Shown here piece by piece: positions 35,062-43,024 of a stretch of 64,000 nt of DNA. The first letter of the stretch is position 1, and each line of letters starts with the position of its first letter. Made by a program: the position numbers and the translations under genes. Location: positions 4,464,001 to 4,528,000 of the forward strand of contig NC_015635.1 of NCBI RefSeq assembly GCF_000270245.1, written 5' to 3'. The notes beneath the pieces are model-generated. The model was not told where the DNA came from. It made no database searches and was given only the letters and a program-made list of their open reading frames with translations. This DNA comes from Microlunatus phosphovorus NM-1 (GTDB lineage Bacteria > Actinomycetota > Actinomycetes > Propionibacteriales > Propionibacteriaceae).

Positions 35062-35421
35062 TCAGTGAAAACTGTCGCCGCAAGCGCAGGATCCGGTGGC
35101 GTTCGGATTGTCGATGGTGAAGCCCTGCTTCTCGATGGTGTCGACGAAGTCGATGGTCGCGCCCATCAGATACGGCGCGCTCATCCGGTCGGTGACGACG
35201 TTGACGCCGCTGAACTCGGCGACGATGTCACCGTCCAGGTTTCGCTCGTCGAAATACAGCTGGTAGCGCAGCCCGGAGCAGCCGCCCGGTTGCACCGCGA
35301 TTCGCAGCGCCAGGTCGTCGCGGCCTTCGCCGTCGAGCAGCGCCTTGACCTTCGAGGCCGCGCCGTCGGTGAGGCTCACACCATCCGCGATCGGGGTGGT
35401 GCTCTGGTCGGTAACCGTCAT
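35062..35421 (-). CDS. erpA: iron-sulfur cluster insertion protein, A-type carrier
   Basis: 119 residues, ATG at 35421 with GGAG 8 bp upstream. All three cluster-ligand Cys are present: one in GGCSGLRYQLYFDE and two in the C-terminal CACGDSFH. A-type carriers pass 2Fe-2S or 4Fe-4S clusters to apoproteins. Candidate clients in this window are LipA and the Rieske protein, though that is inference. The neighbours (glycerate kinase, ctaC) match M. tuberculosis Rv2200c-Rv2205c. Confidence 0.93.
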   Translation of the reverse strand: MTVTDQSTTPIADGVSLTDGAASKVKALLDGEGRDDLALRIAVQPGGCSGLRYQLYFDERNLDGDIVAEFSGVNVVTDRMSAPYLMGATIDFVDTIEKQGFTIDNPNATGSCACGDSFH

Positions 35422-35493
35422 GTCTGTCTCCACGGGGTTGGGCTGGTCTTTCAGTCTCAGTGTAGAACCGCGATCGAGTCCGGGAAACTCCCC

Positions 35494-36558
35494 TCACCAA
35501 CGCCAAGTACGTGAGATCCGTGTCACTGTCGCGACCAACTCGGCCTCCTGCAGGTCGCCTCCGGCAGGCCGGTCCAGGTGGGACTCGCGGATCGGGTACG
35601 CCGCCTCGATGCCCATCGTGCGCATCTCCCGAGACCCGATCAGCACCTCGCCCGCCACCACGATGCAGGGCGCCAACAACTCCGCCGCCAACTCAGCGGA
35701 GGCGGCCACCACGCCCCCGCCGCGGGTCGCGAAGTCGAAGAGGCCACAGCCGGTGACCACCAGGTCGTAGGGACCTCGCACTTCCGCCAGCGCCAACTCG
35801 GGGCCGGTGGTCAACCGACCGCCCAAGGCCAGCACCATCCAGCCCAGCCCGCCGCACGCGCCGGCCCCGGGAGCTGCCGCCGCCTCGGAGGCGACCAATC
35901 CGGTGAGCCGCTGCAGCGCGGCGTCGGCCGCAAGCAGCAGCGCCGCGTCCTCCCGCGCCGCATGACCGCGCCGGGAGGTGATGCCACGCAGACCCAGCAG
36001 CAAGGCATCGCGCTGCTGGCTGGGCACGACGCCGATCAGCTCGGTCGAGGCGAGCAGCGCGCGCGCCGGCGCCAGATCGACGCCGTCGATCCCAGACAGC
36101 CCAGCCACGCCACCGGTCAGCTCGGCACCCGTGGCCACAGCACCCAACCCGGCCAGCAGGCCGGCCCCTCCGTCGTGGCAGTCCAACCCGGCGAGATCGA
36201 CGAACAGCTGTCGCGGTCGGTGCTCGGCCAGCACCGTCGCGACGGCGCGGCCGAGCGGCAGCGACGTCGCCTCGTACGGGATCGGTGAGTCGGCGGCGGG
36301 CGGGCCACTCGGCCCACGGATGCCGAGCACCGCCTGACCATCGGTGACCGCCCATTCGAACAGTGCTCCGTCGAGCACTCCCGTCTGCAACGGGACCCCC
36401 CAGCCATCGGCGGTCGCCTCGACCAGGCCGAGACCAGCCTCCCCTATCGCGACGGTGTCGGCCCCCGGCCAGCCAACGGCCAATGCCTGGCCGGCCGACG
36501 CGGAGGACAGCGAGCCCATCCGGTCGGGACAGATCAGCACACGCACTCGACTTGTCAC
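35494..36558 (-). CDS. glxK: glycerate kinase, type 1
   Basis: 354 residues. Motifs of the GarK/GlxK fold are FVDLAGLDCHDGGAGLLAGLGA (usual GGSATNDGGAG), GAGACGGLGWMVLALGG, LVVTGCGLFD (GEGxxD-like, here GCGLFD) and PCIVVAGEV. It phosphorylates D-glycerate. The GGSATND motif is changed to LAGLDCHD and the first Lys-rich opening (usually APDSFKGS) reads CPDRMGSLS, so it is a divergent member and activity is not certain. It matches Rv2205c in position. It starts directly after the pspAA stop. Confidence 0.75.
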   Translation of the reverse strand: MTSRVRVLICPDRMGSLSSASAGQALAVGWPGADTVAIGEAGLGLVEATADGWGVPLQTGVLDGALFEWAVTDGQAVLGIRGPSGPPAADSPIPYEATSLPLGRAVATVLAEHRPRQLFVDLAGLDCHDGGAGLLAGLGAVATGAELTGGVAGLSGIDGVDLAPARALLASTELIGVVPSQQRDALLLGLRGITSRRGHAAREDAALLLAADAALQRLTGLVASEAAAAPGAGACGGLGWMVLALGGRLTTGPELALAEVRGPYDLVVTGCGLFDFATRGGGVVAASAELAAELLAPCIVVAGEVLIGSREMRTMGIEAAYPIRESHLDRPAGGDLQEAELVATVTRISRTWRW

Positions 36559-36843
36559 TCAGTCCGGGATCAGACCCTCGCCCGACTCACTCAGCAGCGC
36601 CCGGACCTCGGCCAGGGACGCGTCGGTCTCCGGCAGGATGAGGTCGGAGTCGGCCAGCTCATCGAGGGGCAGCTCGGCACCGATCGCCCGTACCCGGTCG
36701 TGCAGTCGGCTCAGCGCGACACCGAGGCGCTCGGAGTCATCGGCCCGCACGGCCGCTTCGACCTCGTCGTCCAAAGAGTTCAACTCCGCACGTACGGCGT
36801 CATCGATCCGCCACTGACCCTCGCCGAGGATCCGCACGATCAT
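36559..36843 (-). CDS. pspAA: PspA-associated protein PspAA
   Basis: 94 residues starting MIVRILGEGQWRIDDAVRAE, the hallmark of PspAA, with ELNSLDDEVEAAVRADD following. The family accompanies PspA in actinobacteria and is thought to help it respond to envelope stress. The ATG overlaps the pspA stop, so the two are translationally coupled. Confidence 0.9.
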   Translation of the reverse strand: MIVRILGEGQWRIDDAVRAELNSLDDEVEAAVRADDSERLGVALSRLHDRVRAIGAELPLDELADSDLILPETDASLAEVRALLSESGEGLIPD

Positions 36844-37715
36844 CGCAGGTCACCCTGATTCGGCTGCTGCCCAGCCGGAGGCTGCCCGTAGGGCTGGGCA
36901 GGCGGCTGACCGTAGGACTGAGGGGGTTGCCCGTACGTCTGGTTCGGCGCCTGCTGGCCGACCGGCGGCTGGTTGGCGCCGCCAATGGCCTGCGGGCCGG
37001 ACGCAGCCGGTCCGGCACCGAGCTGGGCCTTCATCCGGGCCAACTCGTCCTCGACCTCGGAGGTGGAGGCCAACTGCTCGAGCTCACGAGTGATGTCGTC
37101 CTTGGCCAGCCCGCTCGGATCGTCCAAGGCGCCAGAAGCCAGCAGCTCATCGATCGCTCCGGCACGCGCCTGCATCTGTGCGGTCTTGTCCTCGGCCCGC
37201 TGGATCGCCAGACCGACGTCGCCCATCTCCTCGCTGATCCCGGAGAACGCCTCGTTGATCCTGGTCTGCGCCTCGGCCGCGGAATAGGTGGCCTTGATGG
37301 TCTCCTTGCGGGTTCGGAAGGCATCGACCTTGGCCTGGAGCCGCTGGCTCGCCCGGGTCAGCTTTTCCTCCTCGCCCTGCAACTGGGCGTGCTGGGCCTG
37401 GAGATCACCGAGTTGCTGCTGCAGACCGGAACGCCTGGTGAGCGCCTCGCGAGCCAGGTCCTCCCGCCCGACCTCGAGCGCCTTCTGCGCCTGCTGGGTG
37501 AGTTTGTCGATCTGGGTGTTGAGTCCGGCGGCCTGCAGTTCGACGCGCTTGCGGCTGGTCGCCACGTCGGCAACACCGCGACGTACCTTCTGCAACAGCT
37601 CGAGCTGACGCTGGTAGGAGTAGTCGAGCGTCTCGCGCGGATCCTCCAGCTTGTCCAAGGCCTTGTCGGTCTTGGCGCGGAAGATCAACGAGATGCGCTG
37701 AAAGATGCCTGCCAT
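36840..37715 (-). CDS. pspA: phage-shock protein A / IM30 family
   Basis: 291 residues, ATG at 37715. MAGIFQRISLIFRAKTDKAL is the amphipathic membrane-binding helix, followed by ~200 residues of coiled coil typical of ESCRT-III-like PspA. The C-terminal ~50 residues are an unusual Gln/Pro/Gly/Tyr-rich tail with YGQPPQSYGQPPAQPYGQPP repeats, absent from classical PspA. The family guards membrane integrity. The 5' extension to 37769 was rejected as it precedes the conserved start. Confidence 0.92.
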   Translation of the reverse strand: MAGIFQRISLIFRAKTDKALDKLEDPRETLDYSYQRQLELLQKVRRGVADVATSRKRVELQAAGLNTQIDKLTQQAQKALEVGREDLAREALTRRSGLQQQLGDLQAQHAQLQGEEEKLTRASQRLQAKVDAFRTRKETIKATYSAAEAQTRINEAFSGISEEMGDVGLAIQRAEDKTAQMQARAGAIDELLASGALDDPSGLAKDDITRELEQLASTSEVEDELARMKAQLGAGPAASGPQAIGGANQPPVGQQAPNQTYGQPPQSYGQPPAQPYGQPPAGQQPNQGDLR

Positions 37716-37930
37716 CGTGTCCTCAACTGTCCCTTCGCGGCCCCGGCGCGCGCCGGGGCGGGTGTACACCGACTTCTACCGTAGCCCGGTCGCCGGACGA
37801 GTGACAGACAATGGGTGTCGAGGATTCGAGATCACGGGTATCCCCTGACACAATCCAGGGATACCTACCCGCATCACCCAGTCCGGCAATCTCGAGTCTC
37901 GCCGGGCGTCGCAAGCATCGAGAGGCAGCA

Positions 37931-38503
37931 GTGGCATTCTTCCGCCGGAACAAGTCCGAGGCAGCGCAGCCGGAGCCGGAGGACACACAGCTCGACACCG
38001 CCGCCGAATCCGGCCGAGCCAAGAAGGACGGACCCACCCCGTCCCGCAAGGAGGCTGAGGCAGCCCGTCGAGCGCGAGTGAACCGCCAGCTGACGCCGAA
38101 GGAGGCGCGCAAGGAGACCGCCGCCAGAAACCGGACCGAGCGGATGAGGGCCCTCAACGCCCGCGAGGCGCAACCGGAGAAGGTGCTGGCCCGCGACTAT
38201 GTCGACGCCAGATTCAGCATCGGCGAGTTCCTGCTCCCGGCGTTGGTCCTCATCCTGTCGCTCAGCTTCCTCAACTCGATGATCCCCGGCGTGGCGCTGT
38301 ATGCGACGGTGCTGATGTACGGCTACATCGCGTGGGTGATCATCGACGTCTGGTGGATGTGGCGTGGCCTGAAGAAGGTGCTGGCCGAACGGTATCCGCG
38401 ATCCTCAACCAAGGGCCTGATGATGTATGCCATGAACCGGACCATCCAGATCCGGCGCTTCCGGATGCCTGCACCCCGACTCAAGCGCGGACAAAAGTAC
38501 TGA
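37931..38503 (+). CDS. DUF3043 membrane protein
   Basis: 190 residues, GTG at 37931. The N-terminal half is basic and charged (FFRRNKSEA, PSRKEAEAARRARVNRQLTPKEAR), the second half has two transmembrane helices (LLPALVLILSLSFLNSMIPGVAL; VLMYGYIAWVIIDVWWMW) and ends RRFRMPAPRLKRGQKY. This matches DUF3043, the M. tuberculosis Rv2206 family. No function is known. It diverges from pspA. Confidence 0.88.
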   Translation: MAFFRRNKSEAAQPEPEDTQLDTAAESGRAKKDGPTPSRKEAEAARRARVNRQLTPKEARKETAARNRTERMRALNAREAQPEKVLARDYVDARFSIGEFLLPALVLILSLSFLNSMIPGVALYATVLMYGYIAWVIIDVWWMWRGLKKVLAERYPRSSTKGLMMYAMNRTIQIRRFRMPAPRLKRGQKY

Positions 38504-38515
38504 GGGCTGTGTTTG

Positions 38516-38672
38516 TCGTCGCTCGCTGTTCGGCTGCGCTCCCAAGACTCCGTCTTCCTCCCTCACTCACAAGACGAAAAGACGTGTCTTGTTCGCTCAG
38601 TCGTCCAGACGGAGCCGTCGCTCCGCCTCACGGCCGCTCGCGACGGGATTGCTCGCTCGGGCTGAGCAGTAG
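38516..38672 (-). repeat. ~132-bp hairpin repeat, single copy, inverted (locus B)
   Basis: The complement of the family sequence. The outer arms are GACTCCGTCT (38546-38555) and AGACGGAGCC (38607-38616); the inner arms are ACAAGAC (38569-38575) and GTCTTGT (38586-38592). It starts 13 bp after the DUF3043 stop and is antisense to both flanking genes. Confidence 0.85.
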
Positions 38673-38713
38673 GGTCGGCTAGCAACGCGAATCGACTAGG
38701 AGCAGCACGGACG

Positions 38714-39721
38714 ATGGAATTCCGCTATCTCGGCAACAGCGGGCTGAAGGTCTCGGCGATCAGCTACGGCAACTGGGTGACCCACGGTTCCCAGGTGGAG
38801 GCCGACCGGGCCACGGTATGTGTCCGGGCGGCGCTCGAGGCGGGCATCACCACCTTCGACACCGCCGACGTCTACGCCAACACCGCAGCCGAGAAGATCC
38901 TCGGCGATGCCCTCGCGGGCCAGCGGCGGGAGAGTCTGGAGATCTTCACCAAGGTCTATTTCCCGACCGGACCCCGGGGCCACAACGACACCGGGCTGTC
39001 GCGTAAGCACATCCTCGAGTCGATCAACGGATCGCTGCAGCGGCTGCAGACTGACTACGTCGACCTCTACCAGGCCCACCGCTATGACCACTTCACGCCG
39101 CTGGAGGAGACCATGGAGGCGTTCGCCGACGTGGTGCGCTCGGGCAAGGCGCTGTACATCGGGGTGAGCGAGTGGACGCCGGAGCAACTACGGGCGGGCC
39201 ATGCCCTGGCCCGCGAGCTGCGGATCCCCTTCGTCTCCAACCAGCCGCAGTACAACGCGCTCTATCGGGTGATCGAGCCCGAGGTGGTGCCGACCTGCCG
39301 CGAGCTGGGGATCTCCCAGGTGGTGTTCTCCCCCATCGCCCAAGGCGTACTGACCGGCAAATACAAGCCGGGTCAGCCGGTGCCGGAGGGTTCGCGGGCC
39401 ACCGACAAGGACGGCTCGGTGTTCATCAAGAACCTGCTCACCGACGACACGCTCAGCAAGGTCCAGCAACTCCAGCCGCTGGCGGACGCCGAGGGACTCA
39501 CCATGGCGCAGCTGGCGATCGCCTGGGTGCTGGCCAACGACAACGTCGCGTCCGCCATCACCGGTGGCTCCCGGCCGGAACAGATCACTGCGAACGCCGC
39601 GGCGGCGGGCAAGAAGCTGTCGGCGGAGACCCTGGCCGGGATCGATGCGGCGCTCGGCGACGCCGTCCAGCGCGATGGCTCGGTCGTCGGCCAGGCCTCG
39701 CCGTCGCGTCGGCTCAGCTGA
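38714..39721 (+). CDS. aldo/keto reductase, Kv-beta/YghZ-like
   Basis: 335 residues. MEFRYLGNSGLKVSAISYG is the classical opening. The catalytic tetrad is visible as D and Y in TFDTADVYANTAAE, K in EIFTKVYFP and H in YQAHRYDHFTP. NADPH-site segments are VVFSPIAQGVLTGKY and SAITGGSRPEQI. It reduces small carbonyls in the cytoplasm; the substrate is unknown. The stop overlaps the next start (TGATGG). Confidence 0.92.
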   Translation: MEFRYLGNSGLKVSAISYGNWVTHGSQVEADRATVCVRAALEAGITTFDTADVYANTAAEKILGDALAGQRRESLEIFTKVYFPTGPRGHNDTGLSRKHILESINGSLQRLQTDYVDLYQAHRYDHFTPLEETMEAFADVVRSGKALYIGVSEWTPEQLRAGHALARELRIPFVSNQPQYNALYRVIEPEVVPTCRELGISQVVFSPIAQGVLTGKYKPGQPVPEGSRATDKDGSVFIKNLLTDDTLSKVQQLQPLADAEGLTMAQLAIAWVLANDNVASAITGGSRPEQITANAAAAGKKLSAETLAGIDAALGDAVQRDGSVVGQASPSRRLS

Positions 39722-39915
39722 TGGCTTGGCGCTGGGTCGGCGACCCGCAGCTCCCGAAGGAGTACGAACACAGCTGGCCCAGCCAGGGCGACGCCGAGAC
39801 CTGGCTGGGTGAGTTCTATCCCGACCTGCGTACGGCCGGTGTCCGCTCGGTCACCCTCTACGAGGAGGATCGTCGCGTGTACGGACCGATGTCGCTCGAC
39901 CCCGATGCCTCCTGA
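39721..39915 (+). CDS. small conserved actinobacterial protein
   Basis: 64 residues, MAWRWVGDPQLPKEYEHSW, then PSQGDAETWLGEFYPDLR, VTLYEEDRRVYGPMSLDP. From memory this short acidic-aromatic family is conserved in many actinobacteria. The ATG overlaps the aldo/keto reductase stop, so it should be translationally coupled. The function is unknown. Confidence 0.75.
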   Translation: MAWRWVGDPQLPKEYEHSWPSQGDAETWLGEFYPDLRTAGVRSVTLYEEDRRVYGPMSLDPDAS

Positions 39916-40026
39916 GCGCCCCCGGGCGGCAGGACGCGGTTGGGACAGGCCGCTCGATTCCGGCGGTATGGCATACGCTCCGGCCATGACTGTGCTGACT
40001 GGTCGCACTCCCGAGAGGCTCCGCCC

Positions 40027-40971
40027 ATGACCGGTACCCGTCTTGTCGCAGTGGGGCACTACCAGCCGGAGCGCGTGGTTCCCAACTCCGAGCTGGAGAC
40101 CATGGTCGAGACCAGCGACGAGTGGATCCAGCGTCGGGTGGGCATCAAGGAGCGGCGCTGGGCCGCGCCGGAGGAGTCCGTCGACGTGCTGGCGGAGCGC
40201 GCCGCGCTGGACACGCTGGCCAAAGCCGGCACCGGTGTGGATCAGATCGACATGGTCATCGTCGCGACCTGCAGCGCGCTGGATCGATCCCCCAACATGG
40301 CCGCCCGCGTCGCGGCTCGGCTCGGCATCCCCACCAGCCCGGTCACCATCGACATCAACACGGCCTGCTCCGGCTTCCCACATGCGGTCGCGATCGCCCA
40401 GCACGCCATCTCAGCCGGCGCCGCGACCACCGCCTTGGTGATCGGGGCGGAGAAGCTGACCGACGTCACCGACTTCACCGACCGGACGACCTGCGTGCTG
40501 ACCGCGGACGGCGCCGGCGCGTTCCTGCTCACCGCGGACGCCGACGAGCACATCTCGCCGGTGCTGTGGGGCTGCGTACCCGAGTTGGGTGATGCGGTGC
40601 GCATCGAGCGCGCCAACGACGACAAGTTCGCCCAGAACGGGCGGGCGGTGTACCGGTGGACCACCTTCGAGCTGCCCCGAATCGCCCGCGAGGTGATCGA
40701 CCGAGCCAAGATCGCCCCGGAGGACCTGGCGGCCATCGTGCTGCATCAGGCGAATCTGCGGATCATCGAGCCGTTGGCGAACAAGATCGGTGCCGTCAAC
40801 GCCGTGGTGGCCACCGACGTCACCGTCTCGGGCAACACCTCGGCGGCCTCGATTCCGCTCGCGCTGTCCAAGCTCTTGGAGGAGAACCCGTTGCCCTCGG
40901 GGTCGCCGGCTCTGCTCTTCGCCTTCGGCGGCGGACTCGCGTACGCGGGTCAGGTCGTCAAGCTGCCCTGA
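40027..40971 (+). CDS. 3-oxoacyl-ACP synthase III (FabH-like)
   Basis: 314 residues, ATG at 40027. The catalytic triad is present: Cys114 in INTACSGF, His in VLHQANLRI and Asn in SGNTSAAS. DEWIQRRVGIKERRW is the standard substrate-tunnel segment. FabH starts fatty acid synthesis by condensing acyl-CoA with malonyl-ACP; in branched-chain actinobacteria the primer is often isobutyryl- or methylbutyryl-CoA. No fab cluster is adjacent, so a specialised role is possible. Confidence 0.9.
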   Translation: MTGTRLVAVGHYQPERVVPNSELETMVETSDEWIQRRVGIKERRWAAPEESVDVLAERAALDTLAKAGTGVDQIDMVIVATCSALDRSPNMAARVAARLGIPTSPVTIDINTACSGFPHAVAIAQHAISAGAATTALVIGAEKLTDVTDFTDRTTCVLTADGAGAFLLTADADEHISPVLWGCVPELGDAVRIERANDDKFAQNGRAVYRWTTFELPRIAREVIDRAKIAPEDLAAIVLHQANLRIIEPLANKIGAVNAVVATDVTVSGNTSAASIPLALSKLLEENPLPSGSPALLFAFGGGLAYAGQVVKLP

Positions 40972-40990
40972 GCCACCAGACCTGAGTCTC

Positions 40991-41542
40991 GTGCCTACGC
41001 CGACCTACATCACTGCCCTGCGCGAGGTCTGGGGACACCGGCCGCTGCTGCTGCCCGGAGTCTCGGGGGTGGTGCTGCGCGGCGATCCAGACCAGGAGAA
41101 TCAGGTGCTGCTGGTCCAACGCCGCGACAACGGCCGCTGGAGCCTACCGGCCGGCATCGTCGAGCCCGACGAGCAGCCTGGTGACTGCATCGCTCGGGAG
41201 ATCTGGGAGGAGGCTCGGATCCGGGCGCTTCCTGAGCGGCTCGTTCGAGTATCGGCGGACCCGGAGATCAGCTATCCCAACGGCGACCGCTGTCAGTTCA
41301 TGTCGATGACCTTTCGTTGCCGCTATCTCGGCGGAGAAGCCGCGGTGGGCGACGACGAGTCGCTGGCGGTTGCCTGGTTCGAGCTGCAGGCGCTTCCCGA
41401 CCTGGAACCGAAGGACCACCGCCGGATCGCCGACGCGTTATCGGCCGATCCGGCCTGCACCTTCGTACTGACCGAGAATGTCGTACCGACCGAGGAGGTC
41501 GTACTGACCGAGAGCCCGGTGCCGCCGGCTACCGAGCGCTGA
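40991..41542 (+). CDS. Nudix hydrolase
   Basis: 183 residues, GTG at 40991. The Nudix box is GIVEPDEQPGDCIAREIWEEARI, matching Gx5Ex7REUxEExGU apart from Arg for the last Gly. WSLPAG precedes it. These enzymes cleave nucleoside diphosphates linked to another group. The C-terminus contains an imperfect VVPTEE / VVLTES duplication. Its stop overlaps the convergent small membrane protein by 14 bp. Confidence 0.88.
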   Translation: MPTPTYITALREVWGHRPLLLPGVSGVVLRGDPDQENQVLLVQRRDNGRWSLPAGIVEPDEQPGDCIAREIWEEARIRALPERLVRVSADPEISYPNGDRCQFMSMTFRCRYLGGEAAVGDDESLAVAWFELQALPDLEPKDHRRIADALSADPACTFVLTENVVPTEEVVLTESPVPPATER

Positions 41543-41834
41543 TCTGCTCTCGCCCCCGGCGTACGTCGCCGATGAACAAGGCGGTGCCGAAACCGGCCAT
41601 CAGCAGACCCACCCCGACGATCACCGGGGTGGCGTTCTTTGCGGTGGCCAGGCGCTCCTCGTAGGTCTGTTCGGCGCTGCCGTCGGCCTTGCTGCAGGTC
41701 TGTCCTGGCTGGAGCTGGACGCCGCGACAGGTGGGTGTCGGATTCGCACCCAGGGTGAACGGGTAGGCCACGATCAGCACGCCGACCAGGGCGAGGAGCA
41801 GATGGGCAATGCGCCGCCGGGTCACCGCGTTCAC
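41529..41834 (-). CDS. two-helix membrane protein downstream of gcvT
   Basis: 101 residues, GTG at 41834 overlapping the gcvT stop. Two transmembrane helices (IAHLLLALVGVLIVAYPFTL; PVIVGVGLLMAGFGTALFI) enclose an outside loop with two Cys (PTCRGV, GQTCSK) that could form a disulfide, and the tail is basic. I recognise no named family; translational coupling to gcvT supports it as a gene. Confidence 0.7.
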   Translation of the reverse strand: MNAVTRRRIAHLLLALVGVLIVAYPFTLGANPTPTCRGVQLQPGQTCSKADGSAEQTYEERLATAKNATPVIVGVGLLMAGFGTALFIGDVRRGREQISAR

Positions 41835-42946
41835 GTCTTCCGTACGTCGGTGGTGACGAACGGCGGTTTGACGATGGTGAACGCCTCCCGCCTGGTGCGA
41901 ATGTCGACCTGGACCTGCTCCCCCACCACGAACCGAGAATCCAACAGGGCCAGCGCGATCCCGGTCTTGAGAGTCGGCGAGAAGGTGCCGGAGGTGACCG
42001 AGCCGATCTCGTGCCCATGGGCGTCGCGGACCAGCATGCCGGGTCGCGGGATCCCTCGCCCGACGGCGCGCAAGCCCCACAGCCGCCGATTCGGGGTGGC
42101 CTCTTTCTCCGCGCGCAACGCGGCATCGCCGAAGAAGGCATCCTTCGTCCAACCGATCGCCCAGCCGAGCCGAGCTTGGACCGGGGAGATATCGGGTGAG
42201 ATGTCCTGGCCGTGCAACGGATAGCCCATCTCGGTGCGCAAGGTATCCCGAGCTCCCAGCCCGGCCAGCTGCAGTCCGTAGGGCTCCCCGGCGGCCACCA
42301 CCGCGTCCCAGACGGCACCGGCCTGCGCGCTCGGCACGACCAACTCGTAGCCACGCTCACCGCTGTAGCCGGTCCGGCAGACGGTGAGCGGAACGCCGGC
42401 CAGTTCGGCGTGCAGGAACGACATGTAGCCGAGCTCGGACGGCAACCCAGCGGTCGTCAGCACCTCGTTGCTGAGCGGCCCCTGCACGGCGAACACCGCG
42501 TACGCCTCGTGCTCGTTCCTGACTCCGATACCAGCCGAGGCGGTGTCGGCAAGCAGCTGGGCGACCTCGGCGCAGTTGGCCGCATTCGGGATGAGGAACA
42601 CGTCGTCGGGCGAGTTCAGGTAGGCGATCAGGTCGTCGATCACTCCACCGTCGTCGTTGCAGATCAGCGTGTACTGCGCCTGGCCGGGCTGGATCTTGGC
42701 CAGATCGGCAGTCAGGCAACGGTTGACGAATGCTGCCGCCTGGGATCCCATCACAGAGATCTTGCCGAGGTGGCTGACATCGAACAGGCCGACCGCCGAC
42801 CGCACTGCGGTGTGCTCGGCCAGGACACCGGCACCGGCGTACTCCAGCGGCATCGACCAGCCGCCGAACTCGGAGAACTTGGCGCCGGCGGCCTCGTGCC
42901 GGTCATGGACAGGCGACAGTCTGAGGTCCGAGGATGCGGTGGACAC
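41831..42946 (-). CDS. gcvT: glycine cleavage system T protein (aminomethyltransferase)
   Basis: 371 residues, GTG at 42946. Features are GGWSMPLEY, GLFDVSHLGKI, the folate-site Asp-region YTLICNDDGGVIDDLIAY, GYSGERGYEL and the C-terminal beta-barrel with GTFSPTLKTGIALALL. It moves the aminomethyl carbon to tetrahydrofolate. gcvP and gcvH are not in the window. The gcvT / pepB divergence matches Rv2211c-Rv2213. Confidence 0.94.
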   Translation of the reverse strand: MSTASSDLRLSPVHDRHEAAGAKFSEFGGWSMPLEYAGAGVLAEHTAVRSAVGLFDVSHLGKISVMGSQAAAFVNRCLTADLAKIQPGQAQYTLICNDDGGVIDDLIAYLNSPDDVFLIPNAANCAEVAQLLADTASAGIGVRNEHEAYAVFAVQGPLSNEVLTTAGLPSELGYMSFLHAELAGVPLTVCRTGYSGERGYELVVPSAQAGAVWDAVVAAGEPYGLQLAGLGARDTLRTEMGYPLHGQDISPDISPVQARLGWAIGWTKDAFFGDAALRAEKEATPNRRLWGLRAVGRGIPRPGMLVRDAHGHEIGSVTSGTFSPTLKTGIALALLDSRFVVGEQVQVDIRTRREAFTIVKPPFVTTDVRKT

Positions 42947-43024
42947 GGAGGCGAACCTACCCCACTACTGTGGGCCGTGGTCGGTGTCCCGAGCCGGCCG
43001 AGTCGTTCGAATCGAGGAGATCTC

